Of a stretch of 24,043 nucleotides of DNA, positions 18,401-23,321 are shown one piece after another. Position 1 is the first letter of the stretch. Each line of letters begins with the position of its first letter. Position numbers and translations under genes: made by a program. The notes under the pieces were generated by a model, which had not been told where the DNA came from, searched no databases, and saw nothing but the letters and a program-made list of their open reading frames with translations. Origin of the DNA: a virus; the IMG/VR virus record IMGVR_UViG_3300045973_000546, positions 1-24,043 of that record, one strand, 5' to 3'.

Positions 18401-20619
18401 CAGCGCAGATCATGTCTGCCGTGAGGCCCGGCCACCGTCATGCAATGGATTCTGCCGCAGCTAAGGTAGATGCCATCAATGCCAAGTCGCTTGATCTCCA
18501 ATTGAATTCAGGCTTGATTGACCGGGCAACCTACAACGCGATCAAGAGCGCCTATAAATTCTATGTGCCATTGCATCGTGACGAGGCGCACCCAGATAGT
18601 GCCAGCCATCCGATAGGGCAGGGCTTCAGCGTTAAGGGCAGCGGCATCAAACGGGCGACCGGTTCAAACGAGACGGTGACAAACATTCTCGGCCACGTTG
18701 CCATGAATCGCGAGGCGCAGATCACGCGCTCTGAAAAGAATAGCGTCTCGAAGCGGCTCTATTTGCTGGCTTCGCAGAATCCGGACAAAGACTTTTGGAG
18801 CGTTGGCCGGCCGCCGACGATCAAGACCATTGACCCGCGCACTGGCTTTGTCCGTTCGCAGGTTGATCCAAACTATGCCAGCAAACCGAATGTGCTGGTC
18901 GTTCGCATTGCCGGCAAGGATGCGGCCATTGTATTCAATGAACACAACCAAGAGGCCGTGCGCCTGGCTGGTGCATTGAAAAACCTTGATGGGCAGGATC
19001 TTGATGTTGTCGAGCGCACGATAGGTAAGGCAACACGGTGGTTTGCTGCGGTCAACACGCAGTACAACCCTATTTTTGGCATCGTCAATTTGATGCGCGA
19101 CTCCCAAGAGGGAATCATCAACCTGACAACGACGGAAATCGGAAACAAGAAATGGGATGTTGCGAAAACCATTCCGTCTGCGATGCGCGCGATTTACCAA
19201 ATCGAGCGGGGTGGTATCGCTAGCAATCAGCGGATGGGTGATCTGTGGAAGGAGTTCCAAAGCGTAGGCGGGGAAACTGGCTATCGTGATCTATACGCCT
19301 CACCAGAGGATCGCGTGAAGGCGCTGGAGAAGGAGCTGAAATCGTTTGAGCGAGGAAGTATCAGCAAGCGGGCGCATGCCGTTGCTGAATGGCTTTCCGA
19401 CTACAACACGACGATGGAGAACGCGGTTCGTCTTTCGGCCTACAAGGTGTCCATTGAAAACGGATTGAGCAAAGAGCGCGCAGCCAGCCTGGCAAAGAAC
19501 CTCACAGTGAATTTCAATCGCAAGGGAGCAAAAGCGGCAAAGCTCGGCGCGCTCTACGCATTCTTCAATGCGTCCGCCCAGGGCACGGCCCGGGTAGCAC
19601 AAACTATGCGCGGCCCAGCCGGAACGAAAATACTGATTGGCGGCGTCGCGATTGGCATTCTTCAGCAGGCGCTCGGCATGATGATTATGGGCGGAAGCGG
19701 AGATGACGACAGCGAATGGGACAAGATTCCTGACTTCATCAAGGAAAATAATCTCATCTTCCCGATTGGCCACGATAAGTTCGTTTCTATTCCTCTTCCG
19801 CTTGGCCTCAAAGTATTACCGAACATTGGCCGCCTGTTTGCAGAGTGGGCAACCGGTGGTGAAGATCGGCCTACCGGGAAGCAGATTGGCAAATTACTGA
19901 GTATTGCCATCGGATCATTTAATCCGCTGGGCGGCAGTGACGTGGTGGACATGGTTTCTCCGACTGTCGCTGACCCGGTAATTTCCTTGCTTCGAAATAA
20001 GGACTGGACGGGCAAGCCGATATACCGCGAGGACATGGCAAGCCTTGATCCAACACCGGGATTCACGCGTACTAAGGATTCGGCAACGCCATGGGCAAAG
20101 GGATCGAGCTACATGATCAACCTGGCAAGCGGGGGGAACGATTATCGTCCTGGACTATGGAGCCCAACTCCGGATCAAATTGACTACGTTATTGGCCAAT
20201 TAACCGGTGGCGTCGGTCGCGAGCTTGGGAAGGCAGTGCAAACCGTATCGTTTCCTTTCACCGGCGATGAACTGCCAGCGCACAAAATTCCGCTTGCTGG
20301 CCGTCTATATGGGACCACTAATGGACCAAGCGGCCAGTCCGAGAAGTTCTACGAGAACATCAAGGAGCTGAACGGTATCCAGCGCGAATTGAAGGGGCGA
20401 ATCAAGGACGACAAGGATGTTACTGAATTTCTTGAAAAAGAGAAGCGCGCCGATCTGATTGGCCTGGGAAATTCAGCAGAGTCCCAAGTGCGGCATCTTC
20501 GCCAGCAGCGCCGGATACTTTCCAAGGAAGGCGACACCGCAGGAGCAAAGGAGATTGACGCATCAATCGCTGCAGTAATGAAGGGGCTCAATATGGAAAT
20601 GCGTCCAGCGAATCGATAG
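9403..20619 (+). CDS. Giant polyvalent ejected protein: ParB-like, helicase, methyltransferase, zincin
   Basis: About 3738 residues counted from ATG 9403. ATG 9391 and TTG 9388 are also in frame, and none has a clear Shine-Dalgarno sequence. In order: twin LLSDEEVFG/LLSDDEVFG motifs (4-28); Gly/Ala-rich region (about 65-330); ParB-like domain with VLDGHHQ (574-580); helical polyvalent domain (706-790); another near 1267-1365; SF2 helicase with GTGTGKT (1557-1563), DEAH (1643-1646), SAT (1750-1752) and QQEGRIYRTGQ (2080-2090); methyltransferase with LEPSAGHG (2221-2228) and NPPF (2281-2284), typical of N6-adenine enzymes; zincin-like HEAKGH (2666-2671); C-terminal polyvalent domain with a hydrophobic segment (3407-3428) and a PLxRFG-like PLAGRLYG (3630-3637). 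This resembles P1 DarB and other polyvalent proteins thought to be ejected to shield entering DNA from restriction. Three linkers carry nested ORFs in another frame. Confidence 0.9.
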   Translation: MEKLLSDEEVFGKQSNSVRLLSDDEVFGTASKRRPIDQIIKDESDPVRAANAASDAGYDYAEIDKAITEREERAKAMSEKRTVGNVATDLVAQPIIGAQKMAAGGIRFVGDVIAPEPDKPIDNFREQGGVANVRQIVGRGLSQFGGEIYQEGGDIEKQVNVEMPNATLQGLYGGAKSLALQAPMLGAPGVAAPLAFMGGQVGLDKYAEAREAKYTPGMSAAIGAGHGGIEVATELLPTKFFKESIGKAGLKEFVVGLLAREVPGEQAATLGQDAIDQAVGLSGKTKGDWEQYWQDRPAAAYQTLLATLSQSGLQTAGHAAYKKLSTIGEPKTNQDLIAQELSENVASTNFSAEGIAQSAVNQLSPDRAQMHAAPAASAVDPTAMATTGDSVNPAANASTPIPENPQSSSDPLQRLAEIEIESSRRELTPAEVSEANSLIEQLQGEENAVTELHDNSSETRGATEPSADVATGGQGVQGEEAAAKTVKPGGEWAEFPPESGTLGIPRSEMPQIKAEHRGALINFMNARGITSQQEEVPADSLKPTQAEYSPKKVEKAKGFEGGDRSILVSSDNHVLDGHHQLLAKQEEGKPVKIIRLNAPISDLVPLAHEFPSATTAPGAPGTPLNQGFVPLNVPSLSPAAQARVSGIDSRLGEIQADMPNRTAPVRASLQREAAQLLSEKEVIHAQAAEAAQAKPKQPAARQPSPIERRDDLVGAIMRVTGGNGIAASHAQTIVGDKANAATKVRGLFTNKGTADLGDTAMLLREQEGYDVKDGEHLSELIREQAAGNPVYSMERIERDAAANAEKQHKDSINRRAEELGLKKSGGKRTLDAVIADIAREEKRLSDLESDAEREAIQAADIADSIYQEESDLTEADLMQWLGDRVEYSQDEINEANTRSSKIKSRRSEARSIEISDEQAQGDHREGDGDRSSATIGSQSKEGARGNLEDQSATGQRSKDDQGNQGSNKGDQQDRVTEDGPKPQYQAGDRIVPGKDVFDGDIVKTKNGKLWMARVKRGDTIPVVPFENGKPVVSADTRKTFSLLSQEVTHTGENYYGHGGQPKPGLTLTGQTAAEIRQQEQDRVAAAAEAARQETQDAADKKAAEKKSLEDAIKARAANPDNFQFGEDAKAAAKPMGNLFDQPSANAQVAKSNAKEPPPKYGIYQLPDGSFAKFDRVWYRGEKTERAAMLSEMVIPGNAAPKDRLDSQSWVFTKGFSRNEYDGSPLRLTKNGEDAAVDASNERETADRPSAEPVTEPEKSESSTPSEMDSLKAEMGDAIGELASILGVKMNLTPEEESKIIPVMSKIFRIAAKMGYIKFADAAKYVMQQIRTMAGTIVADKISIENLQAGYINVSKEIGGDKREAMSYDSIEDLEKSENVTDERSSTDLERDSQDAEAADAVGEDGVRAGRDGDGGTGRQGVEGAEAESGQRGSERSSEDEAATAGEHSDQQIYTGAPELSPGSAGSRVDIGSSNDSLDGLPIESDAAAAVEKTATSRVQKERDQLAQQKSDNKPQGEGLAAVRAALPILTEGQQDDVFKTETRFAVPDGYGMLFTNGTGTGKTFSGLGVIKRMGNQGKNNILIVAPSDEIINAWQKAGKLLGLELTRLADTNDAGTGITITTYANMGANNALATRDWDMVVHDEAHYLAMDKDGTSTNALKNLRAITLHPDGVFQRHNMINAADIQRLAELDASAKSDRMSDFDVQWQRAEVTQKEADKLRNELKVKQDAIKQDVADRQGANRTRALFLSATPFAYEKTIDWANGYIFDYNEGQASEDREFRGYNSGSNKDRFFMQHFGYRMRTGKLTQPDAKVDSGLMQRQFNAWLKKKGSLSGRMLDVAADYDRKFILVDSAIGQRIDEALQWFEVKRKAQHSGTGEMGERAGAIMAKADPYVDALNAVRDQIAEKFDYLSRRYLLESIKAREVVPHIREHMAIGRKIVVFHDYKKGGGFNPFILDERSVKSQEAIDATVSAEQWNRVVREFNAEFKDIINSDLFRQSSPIDMFKQEFPGVLLFNGDVPAKTRCDNVAKFQDDASGPQIILVQSAAGKEGISLHDTTGKHQRVLFNLGQPTQPTTAIQQEGRIYRTGQVTDAMFRYLNTGTNWEKWAFATTIAQRASTAENLGMGEMARALKDAFVSGFEESGDYRAGMAGEGKGGKERDKAANDALTEYDRARAFYFGTQKKNSKTKAQEGADYFATPEPVGLKMVEWADVRPGERVLEPSAGHGAIARWFPDTADKTAIEPSMALRSRLAMVFNGTMIDTDFESMNVVNKFDAIVMNPPFGSGGKMAVEHLAKAATHLRDGGRIVALIPTGPAADKKFDKWMYGEEERAIKPLFDHPVLGPIYRGDTVNTRASWMKEGVIVRRDKDGHLWMKREGVPGESMVATESFTSVKPTGKRTEMVKTAPSLNMVADIKMPSVTFERAGTQVMTRIVVIEKQTAADKVIDTRGVYNKDFTGEDDINALFNRMENMALPGRLKERTEEEVPATKTQKVENPAPSAVGDVVTIEGAEYPIEIYVTNDGKEKRGIWMAERLAKALNPRAFKTAKNNGTPNQGKFFVDEYWLKKNGPAVLSAAPFSRGEDFTPISLDVAAGVVQRVRAIAEKEWKVDIRLVPTFDSLPDDTKQAIAKYGEDTKAKGVLHKGVIYLVADEHESEADLETTILHEAKGHVGIRRLYGAEAEKKLNALFDAIGGAPGLANIAKRRGFTEEMQGYALSLKDSDFSNGERTRIIMEELLSHIAQEPKFTDKVKAVVGAVRAWLRDNGFMSLSSYGETDLLKILSDASKSLSVIRSEDGLAVLMASSRISATANNAYQQGKQKVADLTSPESINTLVYNFQNKYVDLKNMQDRIKAIGGTLTDLNDAYLGEEMYHGKVMKKTADFLDEEIHPLLRQLFNNGIKKEDFEQYLHARHAPERNAAMALRNPNQAMIDAGQTKADADLKSLHLQLQNAQAHGLATKAIDNSIEKAKAERAQWHGAQAFKGTEDERNSLSGMSDAAAAQIMSAVRPGHRHAMDSAAAKVDAINAKSLDLQLNSGLIDRATYNAIKSAYKFYVPLHRDEAHPDSASHPIGQGFSVKGSGIKRATGSNETVTNILGHVAMNREAQITRSEKNSVSKRLYLLASQNPDKDFWSVGRPPTIKTIDPRTGFVRSQVDPNYASKPNVLVVRIAGKDAAIVFNEHNQEAVRLAGALKNLDGQDLDVVERTIGKATRWFAAVNTQYNPIFGIVNLMRDSQEGIINLTTTEIGNKKWDVAKTIPSAMRAIYQIERGGIASNQRMGDLWKEFQSVGGETGYRDLYASPEDRVKALEKELKSFERGSISKRAHAVAEWLSDYNTTMENAVRLSAYKVSIENGLSKERAASLAKNLTVNFNRKGAKAAKLGALYAFFNASAQGTARVAQTMRGPAGTKILIGGVAIGILQQALGMMIMGGSGDDDSEWDKIPDFIKENNLIFPIGHDKFVSIPLPLGLKVLPNIGRLFAEWATGGEDRPTGKQIGKLLSIAIGSFNPLGGSDVVDMVSPTVADPVISLLRNKDWTGKPIYREDMASLDPTPGFTRTKDSATPWAKGSSYMINLASGGNDYRPGLWSPTPDQIDYVIGQLTGGVGRELGKAVQTVSFPFTGDELPAHKIPLAGRLYGTTNGPSGQSEKFYENIKELNGIQRELKGRIKDDKDVTEFLEKEKRADLIGLGNSAESQVRHLRQQRRILSKEGDTAGAKEIDASIAAVMKGLNMEMRPANR
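10742..10861 (+). CDS. Nested small ORF 1 inside the giant gene (+1 frame)
   Basis: A 39-residue candidate starting MPLPSYMTIPQKLGARPS and ending in a basic KGKKPPPKR tail. It has an ideal AAGGAG at 10730-10735 with a six-base spacer to ATG 10742. In the giant frame the same DNA encodes a low-complexity linker (about residues 447-486) just before the ParB-like domain. By hand count, about 29 of 39 third positions are G/C in the nested frame against about 21 of 40 in the giant frame. It is short, so chance is a real alternative. No family is recognised. Confidence 0.4.
   Translation: MPLPSYMTIPQKLGARPSPLLMSLLAGKGCKGKKPPPKR
12080..12328 (+). CDS. Nested small ORF 2 inside the giant gene (+1 frame)
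   Basis: An 82-residue candidate starting MKPIPDHLKSKVEDLKLDLL, strongly helical and charged, with a Lys-rich C-terminus (MIKAIKEATKAISKTV). AGGA at 12068-12071 lies eight bases before ATG 12080; an upstream GTG at 12044 is also in frame. The giant frame across this DNA (about residues 893-975) is an Asp/Gly/Gln/Ser-rich linker with no fold-like pattern. Hand count of G/C at third positions gives about 51 of 82 in the nested frame but about 28 of 83 in the giant frame, against about 51 of 80 in a sample of the helicase domain. That contrast favours the nested frame as the better-adapted coding frame. The function is unknown, and the alternative is a formerly independent gene now read only as a linker. 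Confidence 0.5.
   Translation: MKPIPDHLKSKVEDLKLDLLKYPMSKRKEIIEKGMAIARQRQLVANLKKEREEISKTSPPQGSGAKMIKAIKEATKAISKTV
13535..13918 (+). CDS. Nested small ORF 3 inside the giant gene (+1 frame)
   Basis: A 127-residue candidate starting MSLTSVAAPIWNEIAKTQKL. It reads like a folded helical protein: ELEDKEWKELKLKVDSEVAS, then MKPLLLENIAISKY, then ALPEVVSISEAVMIASMDYP, with a Gln/Lys-rich end. GGAG at 13521-13524 lies ten bases before ATG 13535. The giant frame here (about residues 1378-1505) is a Gly/Asp/Glu/Ser-rich low-complexity linker directly before the helicase. By hand count, about 94 of 127 third positions are G/C in the nested frame against about 43 of 128 in the giant frame. No family was recognised. 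It may be a true overlapping gene, or a captured gene whose frame is no longer translated separately. Confidence 0.55.
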   Translation: MSLTSVAAPIWNEIAKTQKLRTPWAKMAFALDGMAMAELEDKEWKELKLKVDSEVASAVVKMKPLLLENIAISKYTQAHPNYRQALPEVVSISEAVMIASMDYPLNQTQQQQLKKLLQAEFKKNGIN

Positions 20620-20623
20620 CGTG

Positions 20624-20740
20624 ATGGAAGAGCTCTACAAGAAAATGAGGGGCGGATTGTCTGATGTTGAATACGACGCCAAGCGAAACACTGCGGTACG
20701 GAAGATTGAAAAGGAGAATGAAAATTTTTCCAGCCGGTGA
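20624..20740 (+). CDS. Small hypothetical phage protein
   Basis: A 38-residue candidate starting MEELYKKMRGGLSDVEYDAK, helical and charged, four bases after the giant gene's stop. A GTG at 20621 is also in frame. No Shine-Dalgarno sequence is obvious, so it could depend on termination-reinitiation after the giant gene. Its composition is protein-like (alternating charged and hydrophobic residues), and it is the last plus-strand ORF of the phage before the convergent integrase. No family is recognised, and chance cannot be excluded at this length. Confidence 0.45.
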   Translation: MEELYKKMRGGLSDVEYDAKRNTAVRKIEKENENFSSR

Positions 20741-20773
20741 CATGATCGGAAGCGGCAACGAATAACGCCGGCA

Positions 20774-22015
20774 CTAATCCGTAGTTACTGCTTCGCCATC
20801 ACCTTCCGCTGCCGCCTTGGCGACCAGCGCGTCAATCCAGTCCGCCCAAGCCTGCATCATCTCCCGGCGCTCTGGTATGTATTCTGCATGGTTATAGGCC
20901 GCCTTAACTTGGTTTCGCTCAGCATGGGCCAATTGCTTTTCAATGATGTCGCTTCGCCAGCCCAGTTCATGCAACTGGGTAGAGGCGGTCGTCCGGAAGC
21001 CGTGCCCGCTGAACTGACCTAGATAACCCATGCGCTCAAGAACGCGATTTATAGTGGTGCTGGTCATACACGTTCCTGAAGTCCGCAGGTTCGGGAACAG
21101 GAACTTGCGGTTGCCGGAAATCATGTGCAACTCGCGCAGCAGCGCAACAGCCTGCCGGGACAGCGGGACAATATGGACCTCGCCCGGCAGCATGTGTTTT
21201 GCCATCTTCATTCTGATCGCCGGGATGCGCCACTCAGCCGCATCCAGATCAAACTCGACCCACTCGGCGAGTCGTAGCTCTTTCGTTCGAATGAACGTCA
21301 GAAGCATCAATCGGACAGCAATTTTCGTCCCCAAATATCCCCCATAAGCATCCAGCTTTATCAGGAACTTCGGTATCTCGTCTTGCGACAGCGGCGGGTT
21401 ATGCCGTACCGGCTTTCGCTTCAGCGCGCCGGCCAGCGACGTAGCCGGATCGAATTCGGCTTTCTGGTTCGGGATCGCCCAGCGGAAAATCTGACTCGAC
21501 CATTGCCGGATCAGGACCGCGATTGTCCCGGCCCCTCGCTTCTCGACCTTGCGGATGATCTCCAACAGGTGCGCCGCCTTGACGGTTCGGATTGGGAAAG
21601 CCCCGATGGTCGGGAAAACGTCCTTGGTCAAATTGTCATCGACCTGCTTCGCGTAGGTTGCAGACCAATGCGCCTTGTTGTCGACGATCCACTCGCGGGC
21701 GACTGACTCGAAAGTGTTGGTGTTCTCATCGATCACGCCCAGGCGCTCGGCCTTCTTCGAACTGGTTGGGTTCAGCCCCTGCTTGACCTGATCCCGCGCC
21801 CACTCGCGTGCCTTGCGAGCATCGGACAGCGAGACGGCCGGATATTCACCGATGGTGTAAATGCCGTCCTTGCCGTCTGGCTTCCAGTAGCGGTACCGCC
21901 AGAACTTTGCCCCGGACGGCCGGACCTCAAGAAAAAGCCCCTGGCCATCCTGCAGCTTGTAGGGTTTCTCTGTGGGCTTGGAATTACGGAGCTTTGTGTC
22001 TGTGAGGGATGCCAT
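20774..22015 (-). CDS. int: Prophage tyrosine integrase (P4-type)
   Basis: A 413-residue tyrosine recombinase of the P4-like type with an N-terminal DUF4102-style arm-binding domain (LTDTKLRNSKPTEKPYKLQD, then GQGLFLEVRPSGAKFWRYRY). A core-binding domain spans about 100-190 and the catalytic domain about 205-390. Catalytic residues are visible: R243 (in FIRTKELRLAEW), H338-x-x-R341 (HGFR), H364 (QLAHAERN) and Y374 (AAYNHAEY). The enzyme cuts and rejoins attP and attB, leaving the phage integrated. It is convergent with the late operon, with no clear terminator in the roughly 30-base gap. No Shine-Dalgarno sequence precedes the ATG. Instead a perfect inverted repeat abuts it, suggesting repression or att-related binding at its own start. 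Length and motifs are complete, so it should be active. Confidence 0.95.
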   Translation of the reverse strand: MASLTDTKLRNSKPTEKPYKLQDGQGLFLEVRPSGAKFWRYRYWKPDGKDGIYTIGEYPAVSLSDARKAREWARDQVKQGLNPTSSKKAERLGVIDENTNTFESVAREWIVDNKAHWSATYAKQVDDNLTKDVFPTIGAFPIRTVKAAHLLEIIRKVEKRGAGTIAVLIRQWSSQIFRWAIPNQKAEFDPATSLAGALKRKPVRHNPPLSQDEIPKFLIKLDAYGGYLGTKIAVRLMLLTFIRTKELRLAEWVEFDLDAAEWRIPAIRMKMAKHMLPGEVHIVPLSRQAVALLRELHMISGNRKFLFPNLRTSGTCMTSTTINRVLERMGYLGQFSGHGFRTTASTQLHELGWRSDIIEKQLAHAERNQVKAAYNHAEYIPERREMMQAWADWIDALVAKAAAEGDGEAVTTD

Positions 22016-22070
22016 CTACCGGATAAGAACCGCTGGGGAATGTCTTATCCGGTAGGTTATCCGGTTTTTT
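22016..22070. promoter_or_regulatory. Triple ACCGGATAA repeats at the integrase start
   Basis: A perfect 12-base inverted repeat has arms CTACCGGATAAG (22016-22027) and CTTATCCGGTAG (22044-22055). A third partial copy, TTATCCGG, lies at 22057-22064 and is followed by six T. The left arm touches the integrase start codon. The arrangement could be an operator for autorepression or binding sites for integrase or an excision factor. In RNA it could form a 12-base-pair hairpin, or an alternative stem ending at the T run on the plus strand. Confidence 0.6.
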
Positions 22071-22088
22071 GTACGCTGTGGTGCGTAC
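22071..22088. repeat. Short perfect inverted repeat GTACGC-N6-GCGTAC
   Basis: Six-base arms at 22071-22076 and 22083-22088 around a six-base centre, next to the integrase repeats. It could be a core-type recombination site or a protein-binding palindrome. It lacks a following T run on either strand, so it does not look like a terminator. Confidence 0.4.
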
Positions 22089-22310
22089 GCGTGATTTCTT
22101 GCGCGACGAAAACGCAGAATATCTAGAGCTGGCGCGGTGCTGGTGATTCAGGATGCGACAACCTGCTTCTAGCGTCGTGATTATCCACCATCAGAAGCAT
22201 GGTGTTGATTCCTTGGTTTTTTTGTCGAAAGCGCATTCTACCTCAAAGGCTGCATGCCGCCGGAGCCCTGCCTTTTCGATTAGAATTCGCGTTTTCCGTT
22301 CGGAATTCCC
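22089..22310. other. Prophage/host junction, no gene seen
   Basis: This stretch should contain the right attachment site and the promoter of the glycosyltransferase operon. I see no tRNA: there is no TTCGANTCC-type arm with a matching acceptor stem. No convincing ORF is present. A weak hairpin, AAAGGC paired with GCCTTT, lies at about 22,240-22,275. A promoter cannot be placed with confidence. Confidence 0.5.
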
Positions 22311-23321
22311 ATGAACGCAGCGCACGCCATGCCCCCGCACCGTCTTTCCATCGTCGTTCCTGTTTACAACGAGGAAGACAATGTCGCACCGCTCGTCAAA
22401 CGCGTGCATGAAGCGCTGGAAGGCTATGAAAACCCCTGGGAGCTGGTGCTGGTGGATGATGGCAGCAGCGACGGCACGGTGGATCGTGGCTTGCTCGCCG
22501 CCAAGGAGTACGGCCCGCACGTCCGCATCGTTGAACTGACGCGCAATTTCAAGCAAACGGCCGCCATGCAGGCCGGCATTGATGCGGCACGCGGCGATGT
22601 CATCGTCACCATGGATGGTGATTTGCAAAATGACCCTATCGACATTCCGCGCATGGTCGCCCGACTGCTTAATGAAAATCTCGATCTGGTCGCCGGCTGG
22701 CGGCAAAACCGGCAGGATGGCCTGTTCCTGCGCAAGATTCCCTCGAAAATTGCTAACAAGCTGATCGCCCGTATGACCGGTGTGCATCTGCGCGACTACG
22801 GCTGCAGCTTGAAGGCCTTCCGTGGCAGTGTGATCAAGAGCGTGCGCCTGTACGGCGAAATGCACCGCTTCATCCCGGCCTGGCTGGCCACCGTGACGAC
22901 ACCACGGCGTATCGCGCAGGAACCGACGACGCACCACGCGCGCACGGCTGGCGTTTCCAAATACGGGATTTCGCGCACCTTCCGCGTCATTCTCGATTTG
23001 ATTGCGGTGTACTTCTTCATGCGCTTCCGCGCCCGGCCTGGCCATTTTTTCGGCGGCATCGGTCTGTTTCTGACGGCGATTTCCCTGCTCGATCTGAGCT
23101 GGCTGGCCTGGGTGAAGTTCGGGCTCGGCGAATCAATCGGTGGTCGTCCGGCCCTGATTGTCGGCATCGGCGGCCTGATCGCCGGGGTGCATTTCATCAC
23201 CACCGGTGTGCTCTCGGAAATCATGGCGCGCATTTACTTTGAATCCGGCACCGTGCGTTCCTACGCCGCCCGTCCAGAAACACAGCTGGCGGCCGACCAA
23301 GGTTGGCACGCGCCACAGTGA
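22311..23321 (+). CDS. GT2 polyprenyl-phosphate glycosyltransferase (DPM1/ArnC-like)
   Basis: A 336-residue family 2 glycosyltransferase that probably transfers a sugar from a nucleotide donor to a polyprenyl phosphate on the cytoplasmic face of the inner membrane. Landmarks are the opening strand LSIVVPVYNEEDN, DDGSSDGT (49-56), the metal- and donor-binding DGDLQNDP (102-109), and two C-terminal membrane segments (about 245-267 and 278-302), the layout of ArnC/GtrB-type enzymes. The ATG at 22311 is taken, but ATG 22329 (MPPHRL) is equally plausible since neither has a strong Shine-Dalgarno sequence. Its stop overlaps the next gene's GTG by four bases, so the pair is an operon. This is bacterial chromosome, not phage. 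The sugar is unknown. Confidence 0.85.
   Translation: MNAAHAMPPHRLSIVVPVYNEEDNVAPLVKRVHEALEGYENPWELVLVDDGSSDGTVDRGLLAAKEYGPHVRIVELTRNFKQTAAMQAGIDAARGDVIVTMDGDLQNDPIDIPRMVARLLNENLDLVAGWRQNRQDGLFLRKIPSKIANKLIARMTGVHLRDYGCSLKAFRGSVIKSVRLYGEMHRFIPAWLATVTTPRRIAQEPTTHHARTAGVSKYGISRTFRVILDLIAVYFFMRFRARPGHFFGGIGLFLTAISLLDLSWLAWVKFGLGESIGGRPALIVGIGGLIAGVHFITTGVLSEIMARIYFESGTVRSYAARPETQLAADQGWHAPQ

Larger units (their letters stand above)
1..22070. mobile_element. Right part of an integrated podovirus-like prophage
   Basis: A continuous block of plus-strand phage virion genes ends in a giant polyvalent-protein gene, then a minus-strand tyrosine integrase, and then bacterial glycosyltransferase genes. 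The gene order (adaptor, fibre, nozzle, three internal virion-type proteins) matches the late region of short-tailed phages. The left end lies outside the window, so the attachment-site duplication cannot be seen. The right boundary is an inference: it should fall between the integrase start at 22,015 and the first host gene at 22,311, and I place it loosely after the repeats next to the integrase. Confidence 0.85.

Noticed and set aside
20718-20765. 15-codon ORF starting MKIFPAGDMIGSGNE near the phage end
   Set aside because: It is very short, and the GGAG lies only one base before the ATG, too close for normal initiation. It could be a remnant of a truncated gene but cannot be supported.
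22016-22310. tRNA attachment-site gene next to the integrase
   Set aside because: No cloverleaf, T-arm consensus or acceptor stem could be found on either strand.
22191-23045. 284-codon minus-strand ORF opposite the GT2 gene
   Set aside because: It covers conserved DDGSSDGT and DGDLQNDP motifs on the plus strand. High-GC codon use leaves the opposite strand open, and no family is recognisable.
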